From the NCBI GenBank assembly GCA_003648225.1, contig QMOL01000007.1, positions 1-26,656 of the forward strand: a stretch of DNA of 26,656 bases. Reading direction: 5' to 3'. The position numbers and the translations under genes are program-made. Positions 1-7,785 of the stretch are shown in pieces (position 1 is the stretch's first letter; each line of letters begins with the position of its first letter). Under the pieces are notes generated by a model that saw nothing but the letters and a program-made list of their open reading frames with translations, was not told where the DNA came from and searched no databases. The stretch comes from Chlamydiota bacterium. Lineage in GTDB: Bacteria > Auribacterota > UBA3054 > B51-G9.

Positions 1-861
1 AACCCCGCCGCCATCGCCGTTTGTGCAATAGTTTGCCCCTGACCAAAAATAAAAAACGCCAAGAAATGTATTTGTTCCTGTAATTGAAACATCGGCATTA
101 TTCGCGTAAATTCCGCCGCCCATTTTAATAGCGACATTATCTCTTATAAAACAATTTTTATTTATTGTTAATGAACCGTTATCAACAGTAATTCCACCAC
201 CGGAATTTGCGTTATTATTATTGATTACTGTATCAGAAATATCAGCTGATTCAGTGCAAAAAACTGCCCCGCCATTAATTGCTGAATTATATTCAACAAC
301 ACAGTCTTTCATTGAACTGTTTGCTTTTAAATGAACTGCTCCTCCATTGCTAACAGCAGAGTTTCCTTTAAAATAACAATTTGAAATCAGAGTATGTTCA
401 GCATTAATTGCACCACCACTGATTAAGGCAAGATTATTTGTAAAATTGCAATTCAGAATTTCTCCACGATGTTGAACAAATATTCCGCCTCCGTTTGAAA
501 ATTTTCCGTTTCTAATAAAAAAGCCATCAATAATTGATATTCCGCGTAAATAAATACAATGTGTTGTTGTATTTCCATCAATAGCAGTACTGGCGGCTCC
601 ATTTACACTTTTTAAAATAATGTTGTTTGTAACTATCACAATCTGGCTGGAAACTGTGTAAGTCCCATCAGTAACCAGCACAGCATTTCCTTCAACTGCG
701 TAATTTACAGCATCCTGAATATTATGCGCGGCTTTTGCCCATGTATCATAAGGCGCGGTATCCGACCCGGCTGCGGAAACATAGTTTGTCCAAGCTAATA
801 TTTTTTGCGATGCAAAAAATATTAAAATAAAAATAATAAAAATTGTTGATAGTTTTTTCAT
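1..861 (-). CDS. Right-handed β-helix exported protein, Pmp-like repeats (partial, C-terminus beyond left edge)
   Basis: The reading frame is open from an ATG at 861 to the window edge, giving 287 residues with no stop. An AAAGGTG ribosome site lies just upstream. Residues 1-23 form a signal peptide (MKK, then a long hydrophobic run ending ILA). A short segment, SAAGSDTAPYDTWAKAAHNIQDAV, resembles the start of many bacterial β-helix proteins. It is followed by repeats of the FxxN...GGA[IV] type (for example NNLALISGGAI, GNSAVSNGGAV, YNSAINGGAV), as in chlamydial polymorphic membrane proteins and other parallel β-helix surface proteins. The last 50 visible residues match residues 192-241 of the next upstream gene at about 36 positions, so the two are paralogues. 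It lies 62 bp downstream of that gene on the same strand and is probably co-transcribed. The specific function is unknown; a surface or secreted adhesin-like or polysaccharide-related role is inference. Confidence 0.85.
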   Translation of the reverse strand, partial: MKKLSTIFIIFILIFFASQKILAWTNYVSAAGSDTAPYDTWAKAAHNIQDAVNYAVEGNAVLVTDGTYTVSSQIVIVTNNIILKSVNGAASTAIDGNTTTHCIYLRGISIIDGFFIRNGKFSNGGGIFVQHRGEILNCNFTNNLALISGGAINAEHTLISNCYFKGNSAVSNGGAVHLKANSSMKDCVVEYNSAINGGAVFCTESADISDTVINNNNANSGGGITVDNGSLTINKNCFIRDNVAIKMGGGIYANNADVSITGTNTFLGVFYFWSGANYCTNGDGGGV

Positions 862-924
862 GATACACCTTTATGGGTTAAGTGTCAGGAAATTTATTCC
901 GATAGAAAATATATTGGGATTAAT

Positions 925-3768
925 TTATAACCGTGATAATTTTGATTTTATTTCCCAAAAAAATAATATAAACATTCCAATAATCAGCTCACTTCCGCCT
1001 TCCGGGATTCCTGTTCCTATTAACACTACATTTTTATTACCTCCATTGCTTTGGAATGTGACTGTATTGGTAAAAGGAGTTTCAGCAATTGGTGAAAATC
1101 TTAATGTTACAACATTGCTTGAAAGAGGCGTCACAGTATAAGGCGATCCGCTTTGAACTGAGAAAATCGGAACCATAAGATTTATGATATTACCGTTAAG
1201 AGAACTGTTACCGAGATTCTCTACCGAAACCGGCAAATCAAGATTATCACCGACAACAACATCACCAAAATCAACTTCAAGAGGAACAACCTTCAATAAT
1301 GGTGCAGGATTTAATTCATAAGCCCCAAGGTCAAAACCTCCTCCCATCGGGCGTGTATCACCAATGCAGTCATTGTGCACATTTACAATCGTTCCTGTAT
1401 CAACACAGGGAGAACCGAGAGCTGGCTGATAATCTAATGCAGCGGCGTTTTCAAACATTGGGTCCACATCAATATTGCCTGTGCCGGTAGCATATCCGCC
1501 GTCAACATCGCAATAATCTACAACTTTACCTGCAGTGATTTCCACACCATCGTTATCCCAAATAATTGAATTAGTGATGGCAAGAGTTCCGCCTGCGATA
1601 CCTCCGATACCATTTTCAGTTACAGTACATTGCTTCATCTGCATAAACGCAGCAGCTGCTATACCGATTCCGCCACCGCTAAAAGCATTATTGTGTGCCA
1701 CAATTGAGTTAACCATATTGATAGTAGAACTTCCAAAGCCACGAACAGCGCCGCCTTTACCAGTAGCATCGAATGCGGAATTACTTACAAAAATGCTGTC
1801 ACTAATTAATATGCTTGCGTTAAATCCATAAATTCCGCCACCAAAAAGAGCTTTGTTGCCGATAAAAGTACATGGCGGAACAGAATTAGAACCGGAGAAT
1901 GCGGCATAGACAGTTCCTGTACTTGTATAAAAATAAACACCCCCGCCGTAATTTGAGCTTAAATTGTTTTCGAACAGTGGGTTTACAGCTATAAATTCGC
2001 TTGCTTCATACATTGCTACAGCGCCGCCATTATTTTGAGCAAAATTATCAATTATCCGTGCAGACGCATTATTTGTCGGCATAAAAGAGACAAAACATTG
2101 ATTAGTCGCATATATCGCACCGCCATTTTGAGAAGCACGGTTATTCTCAAATAAAACATCGCCGTAAGTTGATAATTGTCCTTTCGTTATAAGGAATGCC
2201 GCTCCGCCATCAGCTGCACTATTATTCGTTATAGAAAAAGTGTTGTTTAAGGAAATTAAATCAATTGTCCCGCCACTACTGTAAATAGCTCCTCCAGTGC
2301 CAATGCTGTTTGTATTGGCATCGGCACGATTATTATTTATGCTGCAGTCGATGCATTTCAGTTGTCCCGCAGGTCCAACTGCGATTCCGCCGATATGGTT
2401 ACTGGCTGAATTATATGAAATATCAGTATTATTAAACAAGAATTTTCCGGAAACGGGAAGATACATACCGCCTACAAAACCATCGGAGAAATTATAGTTA
2501 AATAAGCAGTTTCTTGCATTAAGTGTGCCTAATGAAAACCAATAAGCACCCCCGCCTATTCCGTTAGCGCTGGTAGCCTTATTACTAATAATATCGGTAT
2601 TATTCAAAATAAAATCTCCGGCAGTTAAATATGCACAAATACCCCCGCCGTAATATGCTTTATTATCAACGAAAACTGAATCGGTAAAAATGTATGATCC
2701 GGTTGACATTACAAAAATACCGCCACCAAATCCTGAGTTGTTGTTTGCATAATTATTTTCTATTGTAGCTTTATTAAAAGTTCCCGAACATGATACGGCG
2801 AAAATTCCTCCGCCATGAGTTGCGGAACACCATGCAATTGCCGAATCGTCCATTATAATTTCTGAGTCCGCAGCATAGATTCCGCCACCGTTCCGAGTTC
2901 CCCATCCGGCAAAAATTTGCGAATTATCTAACAGACTTAGTGAACTGTTAGTAATATAAAAAGCTGCACCGTCTCTTGAACAAAAATTATAACCTGCAGA
3001 GCATTGTGCGCCTGACAAAACGATATCCGAGTTGGCAGCATATATTCCGCCACCATCACCGTTTGTACAGTTGTTAGCCCCCGACCACAAAGCAAAAATA
3101 CCGAGGTAAGTATTTGTGCCTGTCATAAAAATATCCGCGTCTATGGCATAAATTCCGCCACCCATCTTAACAGCCATATTGTCTTTAATATAGCAGTTTT
3201 GCGCAACTGAAAGTTTTCCGCCTTCAACAGCGATTCCCCCGCCATAAACTAAAGCATAATTAAAATCTACAACGGTGTTAGTCATTATAACATAAGCGTT
3301 GTTCCGGATATATATTCCACCGGCATGTTTGGATAAATTGTGATGAATATAGCAATTTACAATTACACCGGTTGTTCCATCGTGATAATCCACGCCGCCA
3401 CCATATGACGCGCTACCGCCGTTGGTAAGTTCGATATCGAAGAGATTCAACCCGCTGCCGGACAGAACATCAATACATGATTGTGCAGTGCTTGTTCCGG
3501 CAATAACAGCTTTTTCTCCGGGAACGGTTGCGCTGAAATCAAATAAATAACCTCCTTTGAAGGTAAGAACTTTACTGCTGCTAATATCAATGTTTTCCGC
3601 AAATACACCTGTACTGAGTAAAAGAGTGTCACCGGAAACAGCTGCTGTGACTGCAGCACCAACAGTTGCATATTCAGCACCACCACTTGTGATATTAGTA
3701 ACAACAGCTGAAAAAGTTAATTGGCATATGAAAATAGCGATAAGACTGAGAGTAAATTTGGTTGTCAT
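925..3768 (-). CDS. Right-handed β-helix exported protein with choice-of-anchor Q-like segment, ASH-like domain and IPEGG tail
   Basis: This is a complete 947-residue protein with a strong AAGGAGA ribosome site (3773-3779) before the ATG. Residues 1-20 are a signal peptide. About residues 90-790 are Pmp-like β-helix repeats, with some twenty GG[GA][IVA] turns often preceded by NN or FxxN. Residues 813-818 read DLGAYE, the usual end of choice-of-anchor Q proteins. Residues about 824-920 resemble an ASH/abnormal-spindle-like immunoglobulin domain (VDFGDVVVGDN...VTLRFSP...VLIGTG). The tail is IPEGG (921-925), a hydrophobic stretch to 937, then WEIKSKLSRL. That three-part end looks like a PEP-CTERM-type sorting signal, although the motif is IPEGG and the final part is only modestly basic. 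It is transcribed from the divergent promoter region at 3769-3938. I see no catalytic signature; a surface-attached structural or adhesive role is inferred. Confidence 0.9.
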   Translation of the reverse strand: MTTKFTLSLIAIFICQLTFSAVVTNITSGGAEYATVGAAVTAAVSGDTLLLSTGVFAENIDISSSKVLTFKGGYLFDFSATVPGEKAVIAGTSTAQSCIDVLSGSGLNLFDIELTNGGSASYGGGVDYHDGTTGVIVNCYIHHNLSKHAGGIYIRNNAYVIMTNTVVDFNYALVYGGGIAVEGGKLSVAQNCYIKDNMAVKMGGGIYAIDADIFMTGTNTYLGIFALWSGANNCTNGDGGGIYAANSDIVLSGAQCSAGYNFCSRDGAAFYITNSSLSLLDNSQIFAGWGTRNGGGIYAADSEIIMDDSAIAWCSATHGGGIFAVSCSGTFNKATIENNYANNNSGFGGGIFVMSTGSYIFTDSVFVDNKAYYGGGICAYLTAGDFILNNTDIISNKATSANGIGGGAYWFSLGTLNARNCLFNYNFSDGFVGGMYLPVSGKFLFNNTDISYNSASNHIGGIAVGPAGQLKCIDCSINNNRADANTNSIGTGGAIYSSGGTIDLISLNNTFSITNNSAADGGAAFLITKGQLSTYGDVLFENNRASQNGGAIYATNQCFVSFMPTNNASARIIDNFAQNNGGAVAMYEASEFIAVNPLFENNLSSNYGGGVYFYTSTGTVYAAFSGSNSVPPCTFIGNKALFGGGIYGFNASILISDSIFVSNSAFDATGKGGAVRGFGSSTINMVNSIVAHNNAFSGGGIGIAAAAFMQMKQCTVTENGIGGIAGGTLAITNSIIWDNDGVEITAGKVVDYCDVDGGYATGTGNIDVDPMFENAAALDYQPALGSPCVDTGTIVNVHNDCIGDTRPMGGGFDLGAYELNPAPLLKVVPLEVDFGDVVVGDNLDLPVSVENLGNSSLNGNIINLMVPIFSVQSGSPYTVTPLSSNVVTLRFSPIAETPFTNTVTFQSNGGNKNVVLIGTGIPEGGSELIIGMFILFFWEIKSKLSRL

Positions 3769-3810
3769 GGTTTCTCCTTGTTCAGTAATTTAACGATGTA
3801 GAATTTATTT

Positions 3811-3839
3811 ATTATAGCATAAAAGCAAAATTGTTGCAA
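3811..3839 (-). promoter_or_regulatory. Sigma-70-type promoter for the β-helix gene
   Basis: Read on the minus strand there is a TTGCAA -35 box (3834-3839), exactly 17 bp, and a perfect TATAAT -10 box (3811-3816). The expected start of transcription is near 3804, about 36 bases before the ATG at 3768. The -35 box lies inside the first copy of the 16-bp direct repeat, so a protein bound there would be expected to affect this promoter. Confidence 0.65.
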
Positions 3840-3861
3840 TATGTTAAAATTGTTGCAATAT
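3827..3861. repeat. Twin 16-bp operator-like repeat between divergent promoters
   Basis: The 16-mer AAAATTGTTGCAATAT occurs perfectly at 3827-3842 and again at 3846-3861, a period of 19 bp. Each copy contains the hyphenated palindrome ATTG-TTG-CAAT. The first copy covers the -35 box of the minus-strand promoter. The second ends on the first base of the -35 box of the plus-strand promoter. This arrangement is typical of a dimeric regulator controlling two divergent genes. The regulator is not identified in the window. Confidence 0.6.
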
Positions 3862-3889
3862 TGACTTAATAATAGCGTTTTCATATAAT
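3861..3889 (+). promoter_or_regulatory. Sigma-70-type promoter for the DUF3857/transglutaminase gene
   Basis: TTGACT (3861-3866), a 17-bp spacer and a perfect TATAAT (3884-3889) form a near-consensus promoter. The expected transcript start is around 3896, leaving a leader of about 43 bases with an AAAAGGA ribosome site (3926-3932) before the ATG at 3939. Confidence 0.7.
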
Positions 3890-3938
3890 AAACAGTTAGG
3901 TTTCACAATTAGTTAATTATTAACAAAAAGGAAATAAA

Positions 3939-6900
3939 ATGAAAACAAAACAATTCTTATTTGTAATTGCTATATTATTTTTATCAGTTACTTCTATCTT
4001 AGCTACACAAAAAAAATCTGACATAGGATTAATATCTATTCCTAAAGTTATTAATGCAAGTAAAAAAATAACAACAAACGCGTTCCCTAATTCCGATGAA
4101 GTTATTGTCGCCGACTTCACTAAAACAGAATACTATCCGAATGGCACTCATCAATCAATTTATGATCAATGTATAAAAGTTCTTACTGAAAAAGGCAAAA
4201 GAAACCAAAGAACAAGTTCTATCGGTTATGATACGGCTTATGGCACAGCAGTTGTATTAAAAGTTCAAATTATCAAGCCAAATGGTAAAATTATTCCTGT
4301 TGATATTAAGAAAAACACAAAAGATATGGTTGAAGCATCGCAAATGGATATGAATATTTATAACCCGAACAGTCGTGTTGTAAAAATAAGTTTCCCCGAC
4401 CTTGAAATCGGCGATATGGCAAGATTACTTCTTAAAAAAACTGAAACTAAACCGAGAGTACCAAATACATGGTATGATATTGAGGTAATGGAAGCACCAA
4501 TGCCGATTGTCCACCAGGAAATTAAAATCATTGCCCCTAAAAAACGTCCTTTAAAACATATCGTTTTGAAAAATGAAATTACTAATACCGTTAAATATAC
4601 TAAAAAAACCGGCGCAACAACTGTTACTCATAAATGGGTCGTTCGTAATGTGCCGAGAATGTTTGCTGAACCGGGCATGCCTGCTTATAAACCGCTCCAA
4701 CATTTACTTTTAAGCACTATTCCTAAATGGGAGCAAGTGTCAAAATGGTATTACAAACTCTGTGAACCCAGATTGCAGGCTGTAACTCCGGAAATGTCAA
4801 ATAAGGTTGAAGAATTAACCGCAGGAATAACTGATCCAAATAAAAAAATTAAAGCCATATTTAAATTCGTTTCACAAAAAATCAGATATATGGGCATCAC
4901 TACCGAAGATACAGCTCCGGGATATGAACCTCATGATGTATCAATAACATTTGAAAATAAATATGGCGTTTGTCGTGATAAAGCCGCTCTGCTTGCGGCA
5001 ATGCTGAGAATCGCGGGATTTGATGCTTACACAACACTAATGCTCGGCGGACAGCCTAAAAAAGATCAAGAAGTGCCAAATGCGTTTTTTAATCACGCAA
5101 TTACCGCAATTAAAAATGATAATGCCTCTTATTCCCTTATGGACACAACAGATGAAACCACAAAAGATTTACTGCCGGTCTATTTGAATAATTGCAGCTA
5201 TATGGTTGCAAGTCCAAAAGGTGAAACTCTAAAAACAACACCTATCATTCCAGCAGAAAAAAATCTCGTTAAAGTAACTACAAATGCTAAATATAATAAT
5301 AAAGGATACCTTAAAGCAACCTCTAAAATTGTCTTCGAAGGAATTAACGATAGAGCTTATCGCGGCGCTTTCGCTAAAATGGAACTTGATGAAATCAGAC
5401 GCGTGTTTGAAGGTATTATTAAAAAAGTCGCTCCGGGGGCGAAAATAACGGATTTTTCTCTCGAACCGGATGATATGATGGATTTAACTCGTCCAATTGT
5501 TGTTGAAATAGAATATACAGCACCGGATTTATTCGTTTCAGGGAAAAAAGAAACAATGCTCGCTATCCCTTGGTTCGGTCCTTCCGTTGGCTTGGCAAAC
5601 AGAATTTTAAGCGGAAGTTTTGGCCTCGATAAAAGAAAATATCCCTTAAAAACAGACCTGGCGTGCGGAATTAAAGAAACTGTTAACCTGAATTTAAAAA
5701 ACGCTGTGGGTAAAAATATCGCATTACCAAAATTTGATAATATTGACAATAAGTTGATTAAATGGTCACGCACTATTAATACGCAAAATAATAAACTCTC
5801 AGGCGAAGGTGAATTTTTGGTTAAAGCGGTTGAGTTTTCGACTAATGAATATCTTGAAATGAAAAAACTGCTTAAAAAAATCGAGTACAATAACCGAAAA
5901 CAACCTATCTTCGAAACTATCTCTTTCTCAGGAATGGACGATGAAGACTTTGACGAAAGTGAAAATTCTTATTCTTACACTCCGGAAGGTGATACGGAAA
6001 TATCAGAACAAATTATTGATACTGATGTTAAAAATTCGAGAAATTGGACAACTACATCGAAAGTTACAAAAGAAATCCTTACTTATGCAGGGAAAAAAGA
6101 CAACGCGGAAATTAAAATCCATTATAACCCCTCTTGGGAAAACGTTGAGATAATTAAAGCCGTCGTTACTGATACTGACGGAAATGAAAAAAAACTCAGC
6201 AAAAATGAACTTAATCTTATGGACGCCGGATGGGTGGCTTCCGCTCCTCGATACCCTCCGGGTAAAATTCTTGTAGCGAGTTTACCGGATGTGGACGTTG
6301 GGAATATCATTGAGTACGAAATTAAAAGAACTTATAAAAAACATCCTTTCTACGCACTTAGAACTTCTTTTAACAGTTTCGACTCTATTGTCGATGAAAC
6401 CGTTAGAGTTGCTTTGCCTGCAACAACAAGAGTTAAGGTTAAAAATCCCGATTCCGATGAAATTGAATCATCAAAAAATGAGGAGGATGGAAAAATAATC
6501 TATGAGTGGAAAACTTCCGACCAAAGACCTGTTAGAAAGGAAAAAAATCTACCTCCTTGGTACTATTTTAATCCTACCGTTTTTCTCTCAACCGGGAATT
6601 GGACCGATTATGCTGATAAAGTCGGCAGAATATTTCTCGCCGCAGCAAAAAATCAAACTGAATGTGCCGCAAAAGCAAAAGAACTTACAGCAAATTCTAA
6701 AACAGATAACGATAAAATTATTGCAATCAGAGATTTTGTTACTAAAAATATCCGCTCCGCGGGTCCTTCGTTTGTTTCTATGCCGCTTTCAGCCGTTACT
6801 CCCGCAAACATAACTTTAAAAGACGGTTACGGAAATGGAGCAGATAAAGCAATTGTTATTTATTCAATGCTTAAAGCAATCGGTTTAAAACCACAGTTCA

Positions 6901-7778
6901 TTCTTTCTTCCTGGCTGTCTATGGTTAAAAAAGTTAGAAAACCTATGATTGAATATCCTCTCCGATCAACTTTTGGCGGTGTTCTTGTAAAAGTAAAATC
7001 CGGCGACAATGATATTTATTTGAATGATACTTCTCAATATGCATCTCTAGGAAGTACTCCCCACGACGGTCGACCGGGTCTTATTCTGCCAAAAGGGAAA
7101 ATAAGTATTATTAATGCTTCATCAAACAAAGCTGATAAAACTGAAGTTGAATATACAATAAAACTATCTGAAAACGGAGATGCGGAAATTACCAAAACAA
7201 CAAAATCCTTCGGCACAACCTATGCCTCCGATAAAAAATATTTTGATGAAATTACTCCGGAAGATAGAAAACGATATTTCCAAAATGCCATCTCGACAAT
7301 CTCACAAGGCGCAACTCCTGTTGGTAATCTTATTACTAAATTTGATTCCTATCCCGGAATTGAACAGCTTACTGTTAAAGTAGATAAATTCGCGATTCTT
7401 GACGGTGATTTTCTATATCTTAAAGTTCCTATCAGCTTGAATAACATTCTTGGCTTAAAATCCGATGTGAGAGACAACCCTGTTTCGTGGGGTAATAAAA
7501 CTAAGATGATTCTTACTGCTTCAGTTGAACTCCCAAAAGAATTTGACAATGTTAAATTAACACCTCCGGATATTACGTGGAAAGCGCCGGAAAACGCGGG
7601 AACAATTACTACTAAAACATTGGTTTCAGGCAGTAAAATTAAAATTATTGATTCCGTTGATATCAATCCGGCGGTGATTTCTGTCGATGATTATGATGAC
7701 CTACTTGAAATAAACAGAAAACTTTCTCATCCGAGAATGAGAACCATTTTGGTTTCGAGAAAAACAGCCGCTAAATAA
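3939..7778 (+). CDS. Exported protein with two DUF3857-transglutaminase-like units, the second catalytically degenerate
   Basis: The protein has 1279 residues. Residues 1-22 are a signal peptide (MKTKQFLFVIAILFLSV...ILA), so it acts outside the cytoplasm. Residues about 45-260 match the DUF3857 type of β-rich domain, and residues about 290-410 a transglutaminase core. The core has a complete Cys-His-Asp triad: C345 in YGVCRDKAALLAAML, H386 in FNHAITAI and D402 in LMDTTDE. A second copy of the pair starts near residue 670. There the equivalent of C345 is G967 (YGNGADKA), the equivalent of H386 is G1014 (TFGGVLVKV), and the Asp is kept as D1030. Proteins of this family are commonly periplasmic or outer-membrane-associated, and their substrates are mostly unknown. 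The stop is 7 bp from the next gene, so the two are probably translated from one message. The start is supported by AAAAGGA and the promoter upstream. Confidence 0.88.
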   Translation: MKTKQFLFVIAILFLSVTSILATQKKSDIGLISIPKVINASKKITTNAFPNSDEVIVADFTKTEYYPNGTHQSIYDQCIKVLTEKGKRNQRTSSIGYDTAYGTAVVLKVQIIKPNGKIIPVDIKKNTKDMVEASQMDMNIYNPNSRVVKISFPDLEIGDMARLLLKKTETKPRVPNTWYDIEVMEAPMPIVHQEIKIIAPKKRPLKHIVLKNEITNTVKYTKKTGATTVTHKWVVRNVPRMFAEPGMPAYKPLQHLLLSTIPKWEQVSKWYYKLCEPRLQAVTPEMSNKVEELTAGITDPNKKIKAIFKFVSQKIRYMGITTEDTAPGYEPHDVSITFENKYGVCRDKAALLAAMLRIAGFDAYTTLMLGGQPKKDQEVPNAFFNHAITAIKNDNASYSLMDTTDETTKDLLPVYLNNCSYMVASPKGETLKTTPIIPAEKNLVKVTTNAKYNNKGYLKATSKIVFEGINDRAYRGAFAKMELDEIRRVFEGIIKKVAPGAKITDFSLEPDDMMDLTRPIVVEIEYTAPDLFVSGKKETMLAIPWFGPSVGLANRILSGSFGLDKRKYPLKTDLACGIKETVNLNLKNAVGKNIALPKFDNIDNKLIKWSRTINTQNNKLSGEGEFLVKAVEFSTNEYLEMKKLLKKIEYNNRKQPIFETISFSGMDDEDFDESENSYSYTPEGDTEISEQIIDTDVKNSRNWTTTSKVTKEILTYAGKKDNAEIKIHYNPSWENVEIIKAVVTDTDGNEKKLSKNELNLMDAGWVASAPRYPPGKILVASLPDVDVGNIIEYEIKRTYKKHPFYALRTSFNSFDSIVDETVRVALPATTRVKVKNPDSDEIESSKNEEDGKIIYEWKTSDQRPVRKEKNLPPWYYFNPTVFLSTGNWTDYADKVGRIFLAAAKNQTECAAKAKELTANSKTDNDKIIAIRDFVTKNIRSAGPSFVSMPLSAVTPANITLKDGYGNGADKAIVIYSMLKAIGLKPQFILSSWLSMVKKVRKPMIEYPLRSTFGGVLVKVKSGDNDIYLNDTSQYASLGSTPHDGRPGLILPKGKISIINASSNKADKTEVEYTIKLSENGDAEITKTTKSFGTTYASDKKYFDEITPEDRKRYFQNAISTISQGATPVGNLITKFDSYPGIEQLTVKVDKFAILDGDFLYLKVPISLNNILGLKSDVRDNPVSWGNKTKMILTASVELPKEFDNVKLTPPDITWKAPENAGTITTKTLVSGSKIKIIDSVDINPAVISVDDYDDLLEINRKLSHPRMRTILVSRKTAAK

Positions 7779-7785
7779 ATTTGTT

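Noticed and set aside
860..1141. 93-codon plus-strand frame at the end of the β-helix gene
   Set aside because: It is antisense to the conserved ASH-like domain and tail of the β-helix protein, with no supporting signals.
5357..5890. Long antisense frame (177 codons) inside the DUF3857/transglutaminase gene
   Set aside because: The sense strand encodes a well-supported protein; the antisense frame has no recognisable domain or start signal.
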